From Diphasiastrum complanatum (taxonomy: Eukaryota; Streptophyta; Lycopodiopsida; Lycopodiales; Lycopodiaceae): a stretch of DNA of 64,000 bases. The notes under the pieces were generated by a model. It searched no databases, was not told the origin of the DNA, and was given only the letters and a program-made list of their open reading frames with translations. Location of the stretch: positions 8,413,234-8,477,233 of the forward strand of contig CM055094.1 in assembly GCA_029204225.1 (NCBI GenBank). Reading direction: 5' to 3'. A program made the translations under genes and the position numbers. Position 1 is the first letter of the stretch; each line of letters opens with the position of its first letter. Of this stretch, positions 10,409 through 21,365 are shown in pieces.

Positions 10409-11747
10409 TTAGGTCGTTGCTTCAACCCACTCCATGGATTGAAAAGCTTCTTGGACATCCTTAGGCTCTTCATCTGATATAAAAAGTGCATGATAGGAAG
10501 TTTCACCTTCTACTTGCCTTCCTTCTTCATCATATGTGAGCCTCCTTGGCTCAGATCTTGCTCGTGTAGATCTTCTTACTGTGGTAACTTGAATTTGCTT
10601 CTCCTCAAGCCTTGGCCTCACCTCTTCTTGAACAACATCAAGATTGATGAAGTCTCCTTGATCTGTGCATCATCCAAGCTTAACTTCTGATCTTCATGAA
10701 AGATCACATCTCTACTAACAACATTTTTGTCAGTAGAGGGCAAATAAATCTTGTATGATTTTTTAGTGGATGCATATCCCACAAAAATTCCTTTTATTGC
10801 ACTAGGATCTTCCTTCTTCCTAGTTTCTAGAGGCACGTGCACAAAGCATACACAACCAAAAATCCTAAGATGATCTACCTTAGGCTTTTTCTTATACAAC
10901 ATCTCAAATGGTGTCTTTCCTCCTATTGCAAGATTTGGAAGACTATTACAAAGATAGTTTGCACATGCAACTGCCTCTCCCCAAAATTCTTTAGGCAGAG
11001 AAGCTTCTAGCCTAATGGCTTTTGCACATTCACACAAAGTTCTATTTTTTCTCTCAGCAACTTCATTTTGCTGAGGATTATATGAACAAGAGAACTCTCT
11101 TTGAATACCCTCTCTCTCACAAAAGTCTTTAAACTTATTGGAAGTGTATTCTCATCCACTATCACTTCTTAAAGCTTTTATCTTGAAAGGAAACTGCTTT
11201 TCTATATAAGCTTTAAAAGTAAGAAAAACATCATAAATCATGGCTTTTGAAGACAGCATATAGATCCAAGAATGTCTTGTATAATCATCTACAAAAGAGA
11301 CAAAGTAGTTGGCTCCTCCTTTGCTCTTAGTTTATGAGAAATGAACATTTGAGTGTACAAGCTCAAATGGTTGCTCTGTCTTGATACTTGATCTAGGAAA
11401 AGGCCTTCTGTGTGACTTTGCCAAGCTTCACAAGGTAGAAGCTCCTTTGACTGTGTCTTTGGTAGACCAACAAATTTTCCTTCTTTGACCATAGATTGCA
11501 TGGCTTTGAAATTGGGATAACCCAATCTCTTGTGCCACAGATCCTCCTGTAGAACCTTGGTCTCATAAGCAATATCTGAAATGTTAGCACTCTCCCTAGA
11601 ATCTAGTTTGTACAACTTACCAATTCTAGATCCTCTAGCAATAACTTCATTTTCTCTTTGTTCACCCAAAAGGGGATCATCCAAGTGGGAGCTTTGTTCA
11701 GCCTTTTGGAGAATTACAAAATCACTCAAAGAGTATTTGTCATCCAC
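10409..11747 (-). pseudogene. Copia-2 pre-integrase and integrase
   Basis: Starting at 11747 the minus strand carries a pre-integrase segment with DLWHKRLGYPNFKAMQSM. The catalytic core region (about 11040-11290) survives only in broken frames. The C-terminal part (11037-10618) reads ECAKAIRLEASLPKEFWGEA, CNSLPNLAIGGKTPFEML and LRIFGCVCFVHVP. The spacer before RT (10621-10409) includes RRSTRARSEPRRLTYD, nearly the same as in Copia-5, which places both in one lineage. A 20-bp tandem duplication (AGGAGAGTGTTCATCCACA) sits just upstream at about 11752-11791. The integrase is not functional. Confidence 0.8.
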
Positions 11748-12078
11748 TTAAGGAGAGTGTTCATCCACAAAGGAGAGTGTTCATCCACAGAAGTGGAGAT
11801 TGTCAACAATAGATTGAACAGAACATTGTTAGTATTGAATATGCACAAGCCTCACAATCAATAAATGATTAGGTGTAATGATCTGATCCAAAATAGCTTC
11901 TTCTCAGGCTTTGATCTTCAATAGACCTGAAATATGCTTTTGATCCACAAGTTCAACTCAACAAAGAAATGTTAATAAGATTTGATCAACAATGCAATGC
12001 ATAATCATGCTAGAACTTGATCAAACATCCAAATATCACCATAAATAAAAAAATATTACTATAAATAACGGCCAGACA

Positions 12079-12090
12079 GCTCTAATACCA
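12079..12090 (-). other. Copia-2 primer-binding site
   Basis: The minus strand reads TGGTATTAGAGC, one mismatch from the canonical initiator tRNA-Met site, directly after the LTR's CA end. Confidence 0.85.
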
Positions 12091-12496
12091 TGTGAAAAAG
12101 TGGATCTTGAATGGATCTAAGATCCCAAATGTTATGGCTAAGATCTTTGCACAACAAGCTACAAAAGCTAGAAATGGCAAAGCATCCGAATGCTATCTTT
12201 GATACACATGAACTTGACAAAGCATTCAAGAGACAGAAGAAACTTATGAAAGATACTGATGGTAGCCAAAAATAACAGCAAACAGGCCGTGGAACAGCAC
12301 CCTACCACTTTTGGATAGCACCTAAGATCGTACACAAGAGCTTAAAGACAATACACAAAGCAATGCTCACAATGGAGGAAGAAACTATGACAATGATCTA
12401 TTGACCTCTCTCAACAATACAATAAGTTTCTCCAACCCGTTCTCCACGAATTTTAGCCTAATATAGGTGAGAGATATGACTCTCTCTCCTCTCCGT
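12091..12496 (-). repeat. Copia-2 5' LTR, partial
   Basis: Homologous to the first ~410 bp of the solo LTR at 29940-30593. Shared landmarks include CCTACCACTTTTGGA, ATGGAGGAAGAAAC and GCCTAATATAGGTGAGAGA. It stops at the Gypsy gag junction, so its outer ~250 bp are missing. Confidence 0.85.
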
Positions 12497-12870
12497 TTTT
12501 GCTTGATCGTCTGCAATTTGTCTAGTATTTCTTCATCCTTATGTTCCTTCCTATACCTTTTCAGGAATGCTCTTCGCAATTCATCCTAGCTCCGAAACTC
12601 TTGCAGCCCATACTGTGAGTACCATTGTAAGGCATTTCCTTTCAACGTGGTTGGAAGTAATTCCAATTTTTGAATGTCCTCCACTTTATTATTCGCCTGG
12701 CAAATTGCCAAGAATTGGCAAATGTGCATGTTAGGATCATCATGTTTTTTATCTTTAAAACACTGAAACACAGCCACCTGAGTCCGGCCTATTGGAACGG
12801 TCTCCATTCCATGTAGAATTGTAGTTTTTCCCAGATCCGAGCAACTAGCACCTATAGACATTAAAGGTAA
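12497..12870 (-). pseudogene. Gypsy gag fragment
   Basis: Minus-strand sequence with Gypsy gag (Retrotrans_gag) features: DDPNMHICQFLAICQANN, LLPTTLKGNALQWYSQY, then after one stop RRAFLKRYRKEHKDEEIL. The conserved core 'L-x-G-x-A-x-x-W-Y' is clear. It ends where the Copia-2 LTR begins, so it is either the target Copia-2 entered or a piece joined to it by deletion. It is not the gag of G1 or G2, whose cores differ. Confidence 0.75.
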
Positions 12871-13607
12871 CTCTACTTTCTCTTACGCTAACTCTATCCA
12901 CAATTCAAATCTATTTCCCTCCAGAAAGAATTTGTCCTGGCAACATAACCAAAAAGGTGTTAGGAGTGTGTTTTAGTCCCTTAACTCCCTGTTTCCAACT
13001 ACGACAACGGAACCCTCTAAGTTAATATGAATCCTAAGTTAATGAGAAACCCATTATGACAACCATTAACAATAATGTATCCAACAACATTTCATCAATT
13101 AAACAGAGACGAATCATTGCAACTACCATTCATCCAAAAAGTAAACTGGTTCTATGCAAATATTATACTGCCATGCTCACGACTCACAATATATGGCAAT
13201 GTGATAATAAATTATAGAAGTAATAGCTAAAACATGGTATTTAGCATCTACATGCTGGTCACTTGAAAGGTCTTAAGCAAGGACACTCTCTCTTGCTGCC
13301 TTTGATTCACATGAAGTCTGGAACTAAATACAAACAGTGCTCGGCTCTCACCCTTCGTCTCTTCAATACCTTCCTCTTAGACCAACCCGTATCCAAAAGT
13401 TCAGTATCAAAAAGCCCCCTCTTCACTCTTCAAAATCCCTATTTATCCTTTTTGTAAAAACCTCCCAATTCCATAACACCTCTTTTTGAAATGACCGCAA
13501 TCGTCGTTTCAGCTTCCCATTGCACACCGTAATCATCGAGTTTACGATCCCTTATGTTGAAATTTGTCACTTCTCACTTGACATTGGTTATTGTAAATAA
13601 TGATCAA
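12871..13607. other. No recognisable gene
   Basis: AT-rich sequence without conserved protein motifs. It may include LTR or leader sequence of the Gypsy whose gag fragment lies to the left. Confidence 0.45.
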
Positions 13608-14411
13608 ACATTAGAACAATGTTGATGATCTAATTTCACACGTGTGGACCCTGTTCACACGTGTGAAAGGATGTACTTTTCATACTTGTATATATCTAAA
13701 TTGATTTTGTATCAATCTAGTTAGTGTGAACATGATATGACTAGTTTTTAGTCAAGTTGACTAGTCACCTAAAAATTAGCTTTTCCTTGCATGAGTAAAT
13801 GCTCCCACATGGCAAGTGGATGTTCACACGTGTGTATAGAGTTTTAGAAAATAAGAGTTGACCATTTTTCTTAGATCCTATTTTGTAGGGAATATTCCTA
13901 TATTCTAGGAGACTAGCTTTTTGGATTTTAGCCATATTCTAGAAGGTCAACTTTGGATAAGGATCAAGGATGGATCAAATGGATAGATATGAGTGATGTG
14001 GCAATCTTCACACGTGTGAAGACCTGATGGATTGTACCAGACTCGTGGATGTACTTGATCCATAAAAGGATCATCATTTTGCTAAGAAGATTGATGAGAC
14101 TTTTGCATTCTACACCTTTGTGAGATTTCTAGTCATTTGTCTTGTGATTTCTATGAATGATTGCTATCTAGAACTATTGTACTTGTTGTTTTAGGTGCAG
14201 GCCCCCGTACTGTGGACAATAATCCACACGTGTGAGGCCACCTTCACTAATTTATGATGTGTTGATCCATTGCTCTTGCTTAAATCCAAGTGTAGTGAAT
14301 CTAGATCAAGATCTATTGTGTAGAACTTGATAGATCCATTGATTGCAACCAATAAATCTCTATGATTGTTAAGTACAATCATTATTGTCCTAAAAATTGA
14401 AAGTTTATCAT
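13608..14411 (+). repeat. Copia-3 5' LTR
   Basis: Ends in TTTATCA directly before the primer site. The left limit is approximate because the other LTR lacks its start. It contains five copies of CACACGTGTG (13637, 13656, 13825, 14009, 14225). Confidence 0.7.
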
Positions 14412-14423
14412 GGTATCAGAGCT
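14412..14423 (+). other. Copia-3 primer-binding site (tRNA-iMet)
   Basis: TGGTATCAGAGC follows the LTR's terminal CA with no spacer. Confidence 0.92.
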
Positions 14424-15002
14424 AAGTAAGAGAGTGATCATTTGAATTATAAAACTTGCAAAGATCATTGGCAAAATTTGTTTTTGGCCAATACTAGTGA
14501 GGGCGAGTTCATCTAGAGTGATAGCTTGTATTCATTTGGATCAAACCGACTTGGAGGCTGTGTATGTACTTTTCACACGTGTGAAACCGTACAACAACTT
14601 TCATTTTAAGTTACTTTGTGTTTGTTGGTCCTAAAATCACAATTCTAGTTCATTTTTTGTGCTTTTTGAAGCATAGTATTGATCTAGATTCAATCTAGCT
14701 AATGCTTATGACCAAATAGAGTTTTGGATCATTGAAGCATTTCTTTTTAGAGTCTAAGATTAGATCTTAGAGGCTGATTTGTTCAGATCCTTAGTTGAAG
14801 TGAAATCTCTAAGAAAAGTGTAAAGCAAATTTTTGTGAGAGTGAAAGCTAGGAATTTTTGGCAAGATCTTTGTGTATGACTCAAGCTTGTGTGCTAGTTT
14901 GATAGAGACAAGGCTATAGGAAATCTTGTAAGCTTTAGGCCTTTCATAGATCTTTTAAAATTCAGAAATCTTTGTGATTTTTAGAAGAGCATTCATTCTA
15001 CA

Positions 15003-15560
15003 ATGTCATCCATGGGTGGATATTTGTTGGAATCAAGTGAGGGACTCACTTCCACAAATTATTCCATTTGGAAAGTGAGAATGGAATCACTCCTAGTGAT
15101 CCATTATCTCTTTGACATAGTTCTAGGAGTTGAGGAAGAGCCTCAAGCTCCCCAAGAACAAACCAACAAGAAGAGAGCAAGATTAGCTCTACATTGCATA
15201 AAGTGGACTGTATGCAATGACCTCTTGAAGGAGGTGTCTTCTTGTGCCTCATCCAAAGAGGCTTGGGATTCATTAAAGAGCATCTATGAATCCAATAATA
15301 CTTCAAGAATCCTCATGCTAAGAAATCAAGTTTTCCAAAGCATGAAAGGAAGTGGAGAGAGTGGACAAGAGTATGTCCTTAGGATCAAATCTCTTAACAA
15401 GGAATTAAGTGCAATAGGAGAGAAGATCCAAGATCAAGAGCTAGTACAAATCATTTTAAATGGCCTAGGTGATGAGTTCACCAACTTAGTCCAATCATTT
15501 TTTATTCAAGACACTCTTCCATCCATTGAAAAGTTGCACAATGTTCTTTCCAAGAGGGAA
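15003..15560 (+). pseudogene. Copia-3 gag
   Basis: An uninterrupted gag frame of about 185 residues starting MSSMGGYLLESSEGL. It has the UBN2 hallmarks: TNYSIWKVRMESLL, a GVEEEPQAP linker, SSKEAWDSLKSIYE, SRILMLRNQVFQSM, and LNGLGDEFTNLVQSF. The first ATG is well placed 580 bp after the primer site and has strong gag homology right from residue 8, so I accept it. The frame is cut at about 15560, before the zinc knuckle, where RT sequence begins in another frame. It is the same lineage as Copia-5 gag, sharing DIVLGVEEEPQA and several later blocks. Confidence 0.85.
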
Positions 15561-15902
15561 GAAACCACTTGCATGTAAGTGGATTTATAGCATAAAGTAC
15601 AATCAAGATGGATCTATTAGTAAGTACAAAGCTAGGCTTGTTGCTAAGGGATTTCTTGAAATAAAAGGATTAGATTATGAAGAACCATTTGCACCTCTAG
15701 CTAAGCTTGTAACTATTAGATTAATCATTTGCATTGCTACTTTATTTAGGTGGGATCTCTACCAAATGGATGTGACAAATGCCTTCTTAGAAGAGAAAAT
15801 CTACATGATGCAACCCGAGGGCTTCATCAAGGTTGTTGAGGAGCAAAAAGTGTGCTACTTAAGGAAGAGCCTATATGGCTTGAAGCAAGCACCTAGAGCT
15901 TG
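15545..15902 (+). pseudogene. Copia-3 RT fragment joined to gag by deletion
   Basis: RT motifs start abruptly with GKKPLACKWIYSIKYNQDG. They continue through KARLVAKGFLEIKGLDYEEP, MDVTNAFLEEKIYM and KSLYGLKQAPRA, where Copia-4's LTR begins. Knuckle, protease, integrase and the first RT residues have been deleted, fusing gag and RT about 15.55 kb in different frames. A 2-4 residue deletion in NAFL..LEEKIYM (normally NAFLNGDLEEEIYM) adds damage. No YVDD remains on this side. Confidence 0.85.
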
Positions 15903-16962
15903 TGTTGGGAGAGATGGAGAAAGAATAAATGACGAACACGAACGAGAAATGAACTCGAACAGAAAATGTTCGTGCGTAACGGAACGAGTTAAATGAATCT
16001 CTCCCTAATCATGACTACGCCTATCAGAGTGAACAAAACTTTAGTGATAAAAATCACAGTCATTCTAGATTATGTAGCCAAACATTTAAATGGATGGAGC
16101 GCTAGATGAATAATTTGTCGCGAATTGCAAGACAAATTATCTGTCGCGAATGATTCGCGAAGAGCTAGACTGTGCTCAACTGATAACTAGTCGCGAATTA
16201 TTTGCGAAAGGCAAGACTAAAAGTAAATCATCTATTACCAGAAAGAGCAACAAGAAAGATCAGACAAAATGAAGAATAAGCATAGCAATATTGTCAGATC
16301 TAAAATGCAGAACAAATGAACTGTGTCAGATTAAGTATATCAAGTATACAAGTCAATAATGCGGTAGAGCACAAGACTGTAGCGAACGAAACCGCGTGTC
16401 CTACAAAGCTTATTTTTGTCTGTAATGAGGAATAAAACCTCCTTCAATTATTTTAGACTTATCTTGCTTCATCAGAATTCATCAGCATAGAATACGCAGA
16501 TGGTATCCAATATATATACATAATATTACAAGTGTGCCAATGCGAAAGTATAGAGTGGATGTGCTGTTTGTAGGAGATCGTGGGTGGCTGCAATCGTTGT
16601 CCAATTTGTTAGCGCAGCTGCATGGGGTGAGCGTAAAAAGGGTGCGACGTCAGCCAGTACTGAAGTGAATGTTTGTGATGACGCAAAAGTGCGTCACACT
16701 TACGAATGGCCTTAGGATAAGATTTACAGGGTGCCTTATCTGTTAGGGCACCTTTGGCATTCAATAAGGTAGTGTCCTCTTTTCGCCTGTCACCATGACC
16801 TGTGTAAGAACACAATGTCGCAATTCATTCATCTTTTCTTCGTCTGTGCGAATTTGCGTGTAAAAAAATGCATATTGCGTGACAACGTTAGAAAAAATAT
16901 GCAGTATGAATGGAGGCAGATTAAAATTGGGATTTAGGAGAGTAGGAGGAGTAAATCCAACA
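15903..16962 (-). repeat. Copia-4 3' LTR with TGTTGG/CCAACA ends
   Basis: About 1060 bp bounded by TGTTGG and CCAACA. The right end abuts the polypurine tract and the left end abuts broken Copia-3 RT. It contains TCGCGAAT repeats (near 16119-16210) and an inverted TGACGCA/TGCGTCA pair (16679-16696). Confidence 0.75.
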
Positions 16963-16973
16963 CCCCCCCTTAA
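16963..16973 (-). other. Copia-4 polypurine tract
   Basis: The minus strand reads TTAAGGGGGGG followed directly by TGTTGG. Confidence 0.8.
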
Positions 16974-17478
16974 TCTGGATCCATGAATGCCTTGATCTTC
17001 AGACTTAGCAATGCACAAAATCTATTGTGTGCATTAACATTGAGTGCTTTTGTAAAAATGTTTGCAACCATGTCCTGGTACGTTAAGCTCACCTCTCTGT
17101 CAAGAAACTTGCCCCTGATGTAATGATATCTTATCTCAATGTGCTTATGCCTAGAATGAAATCTAGGGTTGGCCGATAAGGCAATAGCACTTTGGTTATC
17201 ACAAAACAAAACTGTAGGGTTGTACTGATACAGATTGATGTCTGACAACAAATTTCTCAACCAAAATGCTTCCTTAATAGATCGAGAAGTAGCAATAGAT
17301 TCTGTTTTAGTAGAAGAAAGTGTGATAGAGGTTTGCTTACGACTGTTCCACGAAATAGGACCGCCATTGAAGAAGAATGTAAATCCAGATGTGGACTTAC
17401 GATGGTCTGCATCTCCTCCCCAGCTTGCATCAGAATATCCACTGAGCTGATGAAGATTATCGTTGCTGACATCTCCAT
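16974..17478 (-). pseudogene. Copia-4 RNase H
   Basis: Two frames make up the RNase H domain. In the first, from about 17470, the acidic segment is read around SGYSDASWGGD-like sequence in a shifted frame, and only part is open. The second (17260 to 16974) is clear, with LFCDNQSAIALSANPRFHSR and KHIEIRYHYIRG, then DMVANIFTKALN. RNase H removes the RNA strand after reverse transcription. A frameshift near 17258 breaks the domain. Confidence 0.75.
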
Positions 17479-17503
17479 AGCAGATGCACTAGTCCATGGT
17501 AGC

Positions 17504-18485
17504 TCAAATATATCTCATGACTCGAATAAGAGCCTTCCAATGAGTAATTCCAAAATTAGCCATGTATTGGCTGAGTGAGCTGACAACAAAAGAGATATCT
17601 GGCCTTGTACAGACCATTGCGTACATGAGAGATCCGAGTATCGATTGATACATGTATTCTCTCATATGCTCCACTTCTTGCTTTGTCTGGGGACATTGGT
17701 CCTTTGACAAATGCAGGCCTGGATCCATTGGTGAGTAAGCTAATTTACAATTCATCAAATTGTATCTGTTAAGAACATTATGAGGATACCTTTGTTGAGT
17801 GATGTAAATCAGTCGATTTGCTCTGTCTTTGTGGATTTAAATTCCAAGACAGAAGTGAGCTGCGTCTAGATCATGTCGAATTCTGAGAACATCATCTATT
17901 TTGAATCCTTGACCATATTGGCATTCCTGCTGAAGAGCAATGTATCATCAACATACAAGGTGATGATAATGAAGGATTGTTGCACTGACTTTGAATAAAC
18001 GTTACAATCAACAGTGCTTGGTTTAAATCCTTGTTCAATGAGGAATGTGTTGATCCTCTGAAACCAAGCTCTGGCAGACTGTTTCAAGCCGTACAGTGAT
18101 TTATGGAGTTTACAGACATGATTCTTCATGCCTTCCAGAATGTATCCTTCGGGCTAGATCATGTAGATATCTTCTTGTATAACTCCATTCGGATAGGCTG
18201 TTTGTACATCGAGTTGATGTCTTCGAGGTCGGCAGCTGCAGCATAAGACAGGAGCATTCGGATCGAGGAATGTTTGACGATTGGACTAAAAGTCTCACTT
18301 TAGTCAACATTTGGGATATGGGTGAATCCTCGTGCTACCAGTCTAGCCTTCCTTCGATCAATCGCTCCGTTGGCGTTATATTTGATCTTAAAGATCCATT
18401 TGCAATCAATAATATTGTAGCCAATAGGAGCTTCGACTAATGACCATGTCTGATTTTTTATCAGAGAGGAATACTCTCTGTCCAT
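17504..18485 (-). pseudogene. Copia-4 reverse transcriptase
   Basis: Three or more frames on the minus strand. 18485-18300 has KNQTWSLVEAP, CKWIFKIKYNANGAIDRRK and KARLVARGFTH. 18310-18110 is a frame-shifted palm. 18129-17896 has LHKSLYGLKQSARAWFQRI and catalytic TLYVDDTLLFS. 17758-17504 has the connecting region with GSLMYAMVCTRPDISFVVS. Each shift is small, so the gene was probably intact at insertion and decayed in place. Confidence 0.8.
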
Positions 18486-18545
18486 AGCTTCTCTCCAGAG
18501 ATCAGAGTCTGGTTGGCTAAGTGCCTCTTCAACTGTCGTCGGTTC

Positions 18546-19619
18546 CTACATTAAAAGACAGGCAGACTCAGGAGTATACCTTGTGGGCTGTGTGCACACT
18601 CGACTTGATCTTTTGGGAGGATTCGACTGGTGAACCGCTCCTGGGATATGTTGATGGGTAGCAGCAACATCTTCGTCTGATTTGCTGTCTCGAAGTGGAT
18701 CGATGATAGACACTCCTGAGCCAGAAGCTCCGATTGTCGTGTCAATGGCAGGTGATGAAGGTTCTTCTTGAGCAATATCCTTGCCTTTGAGGTCGACGAA
18801 CTGATCCTCGATAAAGACTGTATCCCGGCTATACAAGATTTGCTCGGTATCAGGATCGTACAGCTTGTAGGTGTTATCAGACGAAGTATATCCGATCAGG
18901 ATGGTCTTTAGACCTTGGAAGTCCAATTTCTTCCTTGTGTCCTTTGGGATCTGCGCGTAGGCAATGCACCCAAACACTCTTAGGCTCTTCAAAGAAGGCT
19001 TGGAGCCTGTCCACACCTCGTGGGGTGTCTTGTCTAAGAGGGCTTTGGTCGAACATCTGTTCTGGATGTAAGCTATAGTGGAGACAGCTTCAGCCCAGAA
19101 TTTCTTGGGCAACGATGCATGTGCTAGCATACACTTAGCAGGTTCGACCAGAGTTCAGTTCTTCCTCTCAGCTAAGCCATTAGACCGAGGACTGTAAGGA
19201 GTGATTAACTGCTCAATGCCTTGGCTTTGGCAGTACTCCTTGAACTCGACAGAGATATATTCTCCACCTTTATCTGACCTTAGGGCCTTGATCGTCCTTC
19301 CAGTCTCCTTTTCTACACGCTCCTTGAAGATTCTGAAGCAGTTGAAGGCTTTTGATTTCTTCTTTATGAAGTACACCATCGTTCTTCTCGAGAATTCGTC
19401 AATAAAGGTTATAAAATACTTGGCTTTCTTCAGTGAAGGATTTTTCATCGGGCCACAAATATCTGAATGTACAACATCTAGCAATCCTCTAACAACATGC
19501 TGACGGCTTGACTTAAATGGCTTCCTAGTCTGTTTTCCAACTAGACAGTCTTGACAGACATGTAGCTCGATTGTTTCGCAAGGATAGTCGAGATCAAGAA
19601 CAATGGATTGTCTAGACAT
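18546..19619 (-). pseudogene. Copia-4 integrase
   Basis: The N-terminal part (19619-19155) includes the end of the zinc region (CQDCLVGKQTRKPFKSS), VVHSDICGPM with the first catalytic Asp, RSDKGGEYIS with the second, and NGLAERKN with the Glu, so the D-D-E triad is present. After one stop the domain continues (19130-18546) with MLAHASLPKKFWAEAVSTIA, KTPHEVWTGSKP and LRVFGCIAYAQIP, ending in a variable serine-rich linker. Inserts cDNA into the genome when intact. The stop between the two parts (about 19131-19154) is the only clear lesion in the core. Confidence 0.85.
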
Positions 19620-19707
19620 TCATTGTACAGCAGCATAATTTAAATGACCAAGTCTATAATGCCAAAGTAAACCTTTATTTAATTGAATTGAAGTACTGAG
19701 AGCCTGA

Positions 19708-20331
19708 CTAGCCCTTGTTGGTGTACAAGGCGTGAGAATCAGCTGAGGAAATTGAGGCTTGGTTCCTTCGCGTGTCTTCCTGCAACAACATAGTGATGAC
19801 TCTTGAAAGAGTCAACTCTGGATGAGTCGTGATGATCATCACCCAGCTGTCGTAAGAACTTGGCAAGCTTCTAAGCAGTTGCATCACTGCATCTTGATCG
19901 TCTATGACAGATCCGACAATGGCCATTTGCCTTAGTAGATTATTGAATTGATTAATGTGATTCTGCAGAGAATCACCATTCGTCCTCTTGAGGGAGTAGA
20001 ATCTCTTCCCGAGATGTAGCTTAGAAGCTACATTTCGCACTTCGTATAGCGTGCTCAAGATGTCCCAGACTTCTTTCGATGTTTGAGCCTCGGATACATG
20101 GCCGATCTGTGTATCTGTGATGTTGAGGATGATCAGCGCGAAAGCTTTTTCATCCTTCAGCTTCCATCTGGTGATTGCCGCGTCGTCCGCTTCGGATTTC
20201 CCTTCTGCAACTGTAACAACGTCGTACAATTCTTTTGCCATTAGTACAGTCTTCATCTTAAATTTCCACAGATGGTAATTGGCTCCATCAAGCTTGTCCA
20301 TGAGAGGACTGGCTTTCCCTTGGGAATCCAT
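19708..20331 (-). pseudogene. Copia-4 gag
   Basis: An open frame of 207 residues from MDSQGKASPLMDKLDG. It reads NYHLWKFKMKTVLMAKELYD at the N-terminus, then SKEVWDILSTLYEVRN, KLHLGKRFYSLKRTNGDSLQ, LLRSLPSSYDSWVM and LSRVITMLLQEDTRRNQ. This is a complete UBN2-type capsid region. It ends at ALYTNKG just before integrase, where a zinc knuckle and protease should be, so an internal deletion removed both. The start codon is supported by homology immediately after it. Confidence 0.88.
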
Positions 20332-20456
20332 GTGGAAGAATTAGTGTAAGTGATAGGAGAAACTATTAGTGACTGATACTAAAAAATACAGAACAAGAAA
20401 ATAATTACTCTATCGGCTAGTAGAGTCTTGTACTGTGAAAGCTAATCAAGTTATAA

Positions 20457-20868
20457 AGAGTGAAAGGATGTACTTTTCATACTTGTATATATCTAAATTG
20501 ATTTTGTATCAATCTAGTTAGTGTGAACATGATATGGCTAGTTTTTAGTCAGGTTGACTAGTCACCTAGAAATTAGCTTTTCCTTGCATGTGCATGAGTA
20601 AATGCTCCCACATGGCAAGTGGATGTTCACACGTGTGTATAGGGTTTTAGAAGATAAGAGTTGACCATTTTTCTTAGATCCTATTTTGAAGGGAATATTC
20701 CTATATTTCAGGAGACTAGCTTTTTGGATTTTAGCCATATTCTAGAAGGTCAACTTTGGATAAGGATCAAGGATGGATCAAATGGATAGATCTGATTGAT
20801 GTGGCACTCTTCACACGTGTGAACACCTGCTGGACTATACCAGACTTGTGGATGTACTTGATCCATAG
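20457..20868 (+). repeat. Copia-3 3' LTR, partial
   Basis: Close direct repeat of about 13661-14070, from TGAAAGGATGTACTTTTCAT to GTACTTGATCCATA. It is truncated on both sides: by the deletion next to Copia-4 on the left and by G1 LTR sequence on the right. It has two CACACGTGTG sites. Confidence 0.85.
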
Positions 20869-20913
20869 GGATTTCTGACGGAACCAACCCCTCGTTCGAA
20901 AAACCCCTAACAT

Positions 20914-20929
20914 TGGTGCGTCTGCCGAG
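20914..20929 (+). other. G1 primer-binding site
   Basis: TGGTGCGTCTGCCGAG follows an LTR-like end (CCCCTAACA). It resembles Gypsy sites of the TGGCGCCGTTGCCGGG type but is diverged, so the tRNA used is uncertain. Confidence 0.6.
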
Positions 20930-21365
20930 AGTTACCTGATAAGTGAATAGTGGTTGAAGGGTAGTCATACTACCAATGGCCTACAAATTTCATACGTCTC
21001 AGATTGCATATGTTGTGAACAATTCTACTGTTTAGACCGTCAACCGCAAGATAACATGGTTGTGCAAGCTACTAGTGCACACGTTGTTTTCAAAAAACCG
21101 ATATCAAGTATCACAGATTGAAGTGGTTAGCATCACAAAGTGATGTGTGCTGATCCCACACCTAGAACATACGTTTTAGGGCCTAACCACACATGAGTGC
21201 GCAATCCACTCTGGCTGCACATGATCCAACTTCACCAAGGACATCCTGCTTCCTATACCTGAAAAGAATCTAGGGAGTGCATACAGTTTTCACCAGCAGG
21301 GAATTTAGACAGTGATGCCAAGTACTACTAGAGATTATTCATAGAGTGACGGAACATATTAGACA

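Larger units (their letters stand above)
8907..12496 (-). mobile_element. Copia-2, truncated LTR retrotransposon
   Basis: The minus-strand order is partial 5' LTR (12091-12496), primer-binding site (12079-12090), pre-integrase, integrase, RT, RNase H and polypurine tract (8907-8915). Gag and protease are missing: only about 330 bp separate the primer site from pre-integrase sequence. The 3' LTR should begin at 8906 with TGTGAAG and run left, but its far end is not clear. The 5' LTR breaks off at about 12496, where Gypsy gag begins. No target-site duplication can be shown. Several frameshifts make it inactive. Confidence 0.8.
15903..20456 (-). mobile_element. Copia-4, inserted in the Copia-3 RT gene
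   Basis: Minus-strand element. The 3' LTR is 15903-16962, then polypurine tract, RNase H, RT, integrase and gag toward 20331. Its 3' LTR edge sits inside a Copia-3 RT codon, so Copia-4 is the younger. The 5' LTR and primer site are missing: about 125 bp beyond the gag start, sequence switches to Copia-3 LTR. Gag passes directly to pre-integrase sequence, so the zinc knuckle and protease were lost. Stops and frameshifts are present throughout pol. Confidence 0.8.
13608..20868 (+). mobile_element. Copia-3, interrupted by Copia-4
   Basis: A plus-strand Copia. The 5' LTR (about 13608-14411) is followed by a tRNA-Met primer site (14412-14423), leader, gag, and a gag-to-RT fusion ending at about 15902. 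Copia-4 breaks RT at QAPRA. The tail of RT, RNase H and the start of the 3' LTR are missing. A partial 3' LTR (about 20457-20868) lies beyond Copia-4 and matches about 13661-14070 closely. The junction at 20457 lacks a Copia-4 5' LTR, so a later deletion removed it with part of Copia-3. Confidence 0.75.

Noticed and set aside
13263-13457. Short ORF before Copia-3
   Set aside because: No motif, and GC and codon pattern match noncoding surroundings.
17235-19503. Plus-strand ORFs over Copia-4 pol
   Set aside because: They are antisense to recognised RT, RNase H and integrase sequence.
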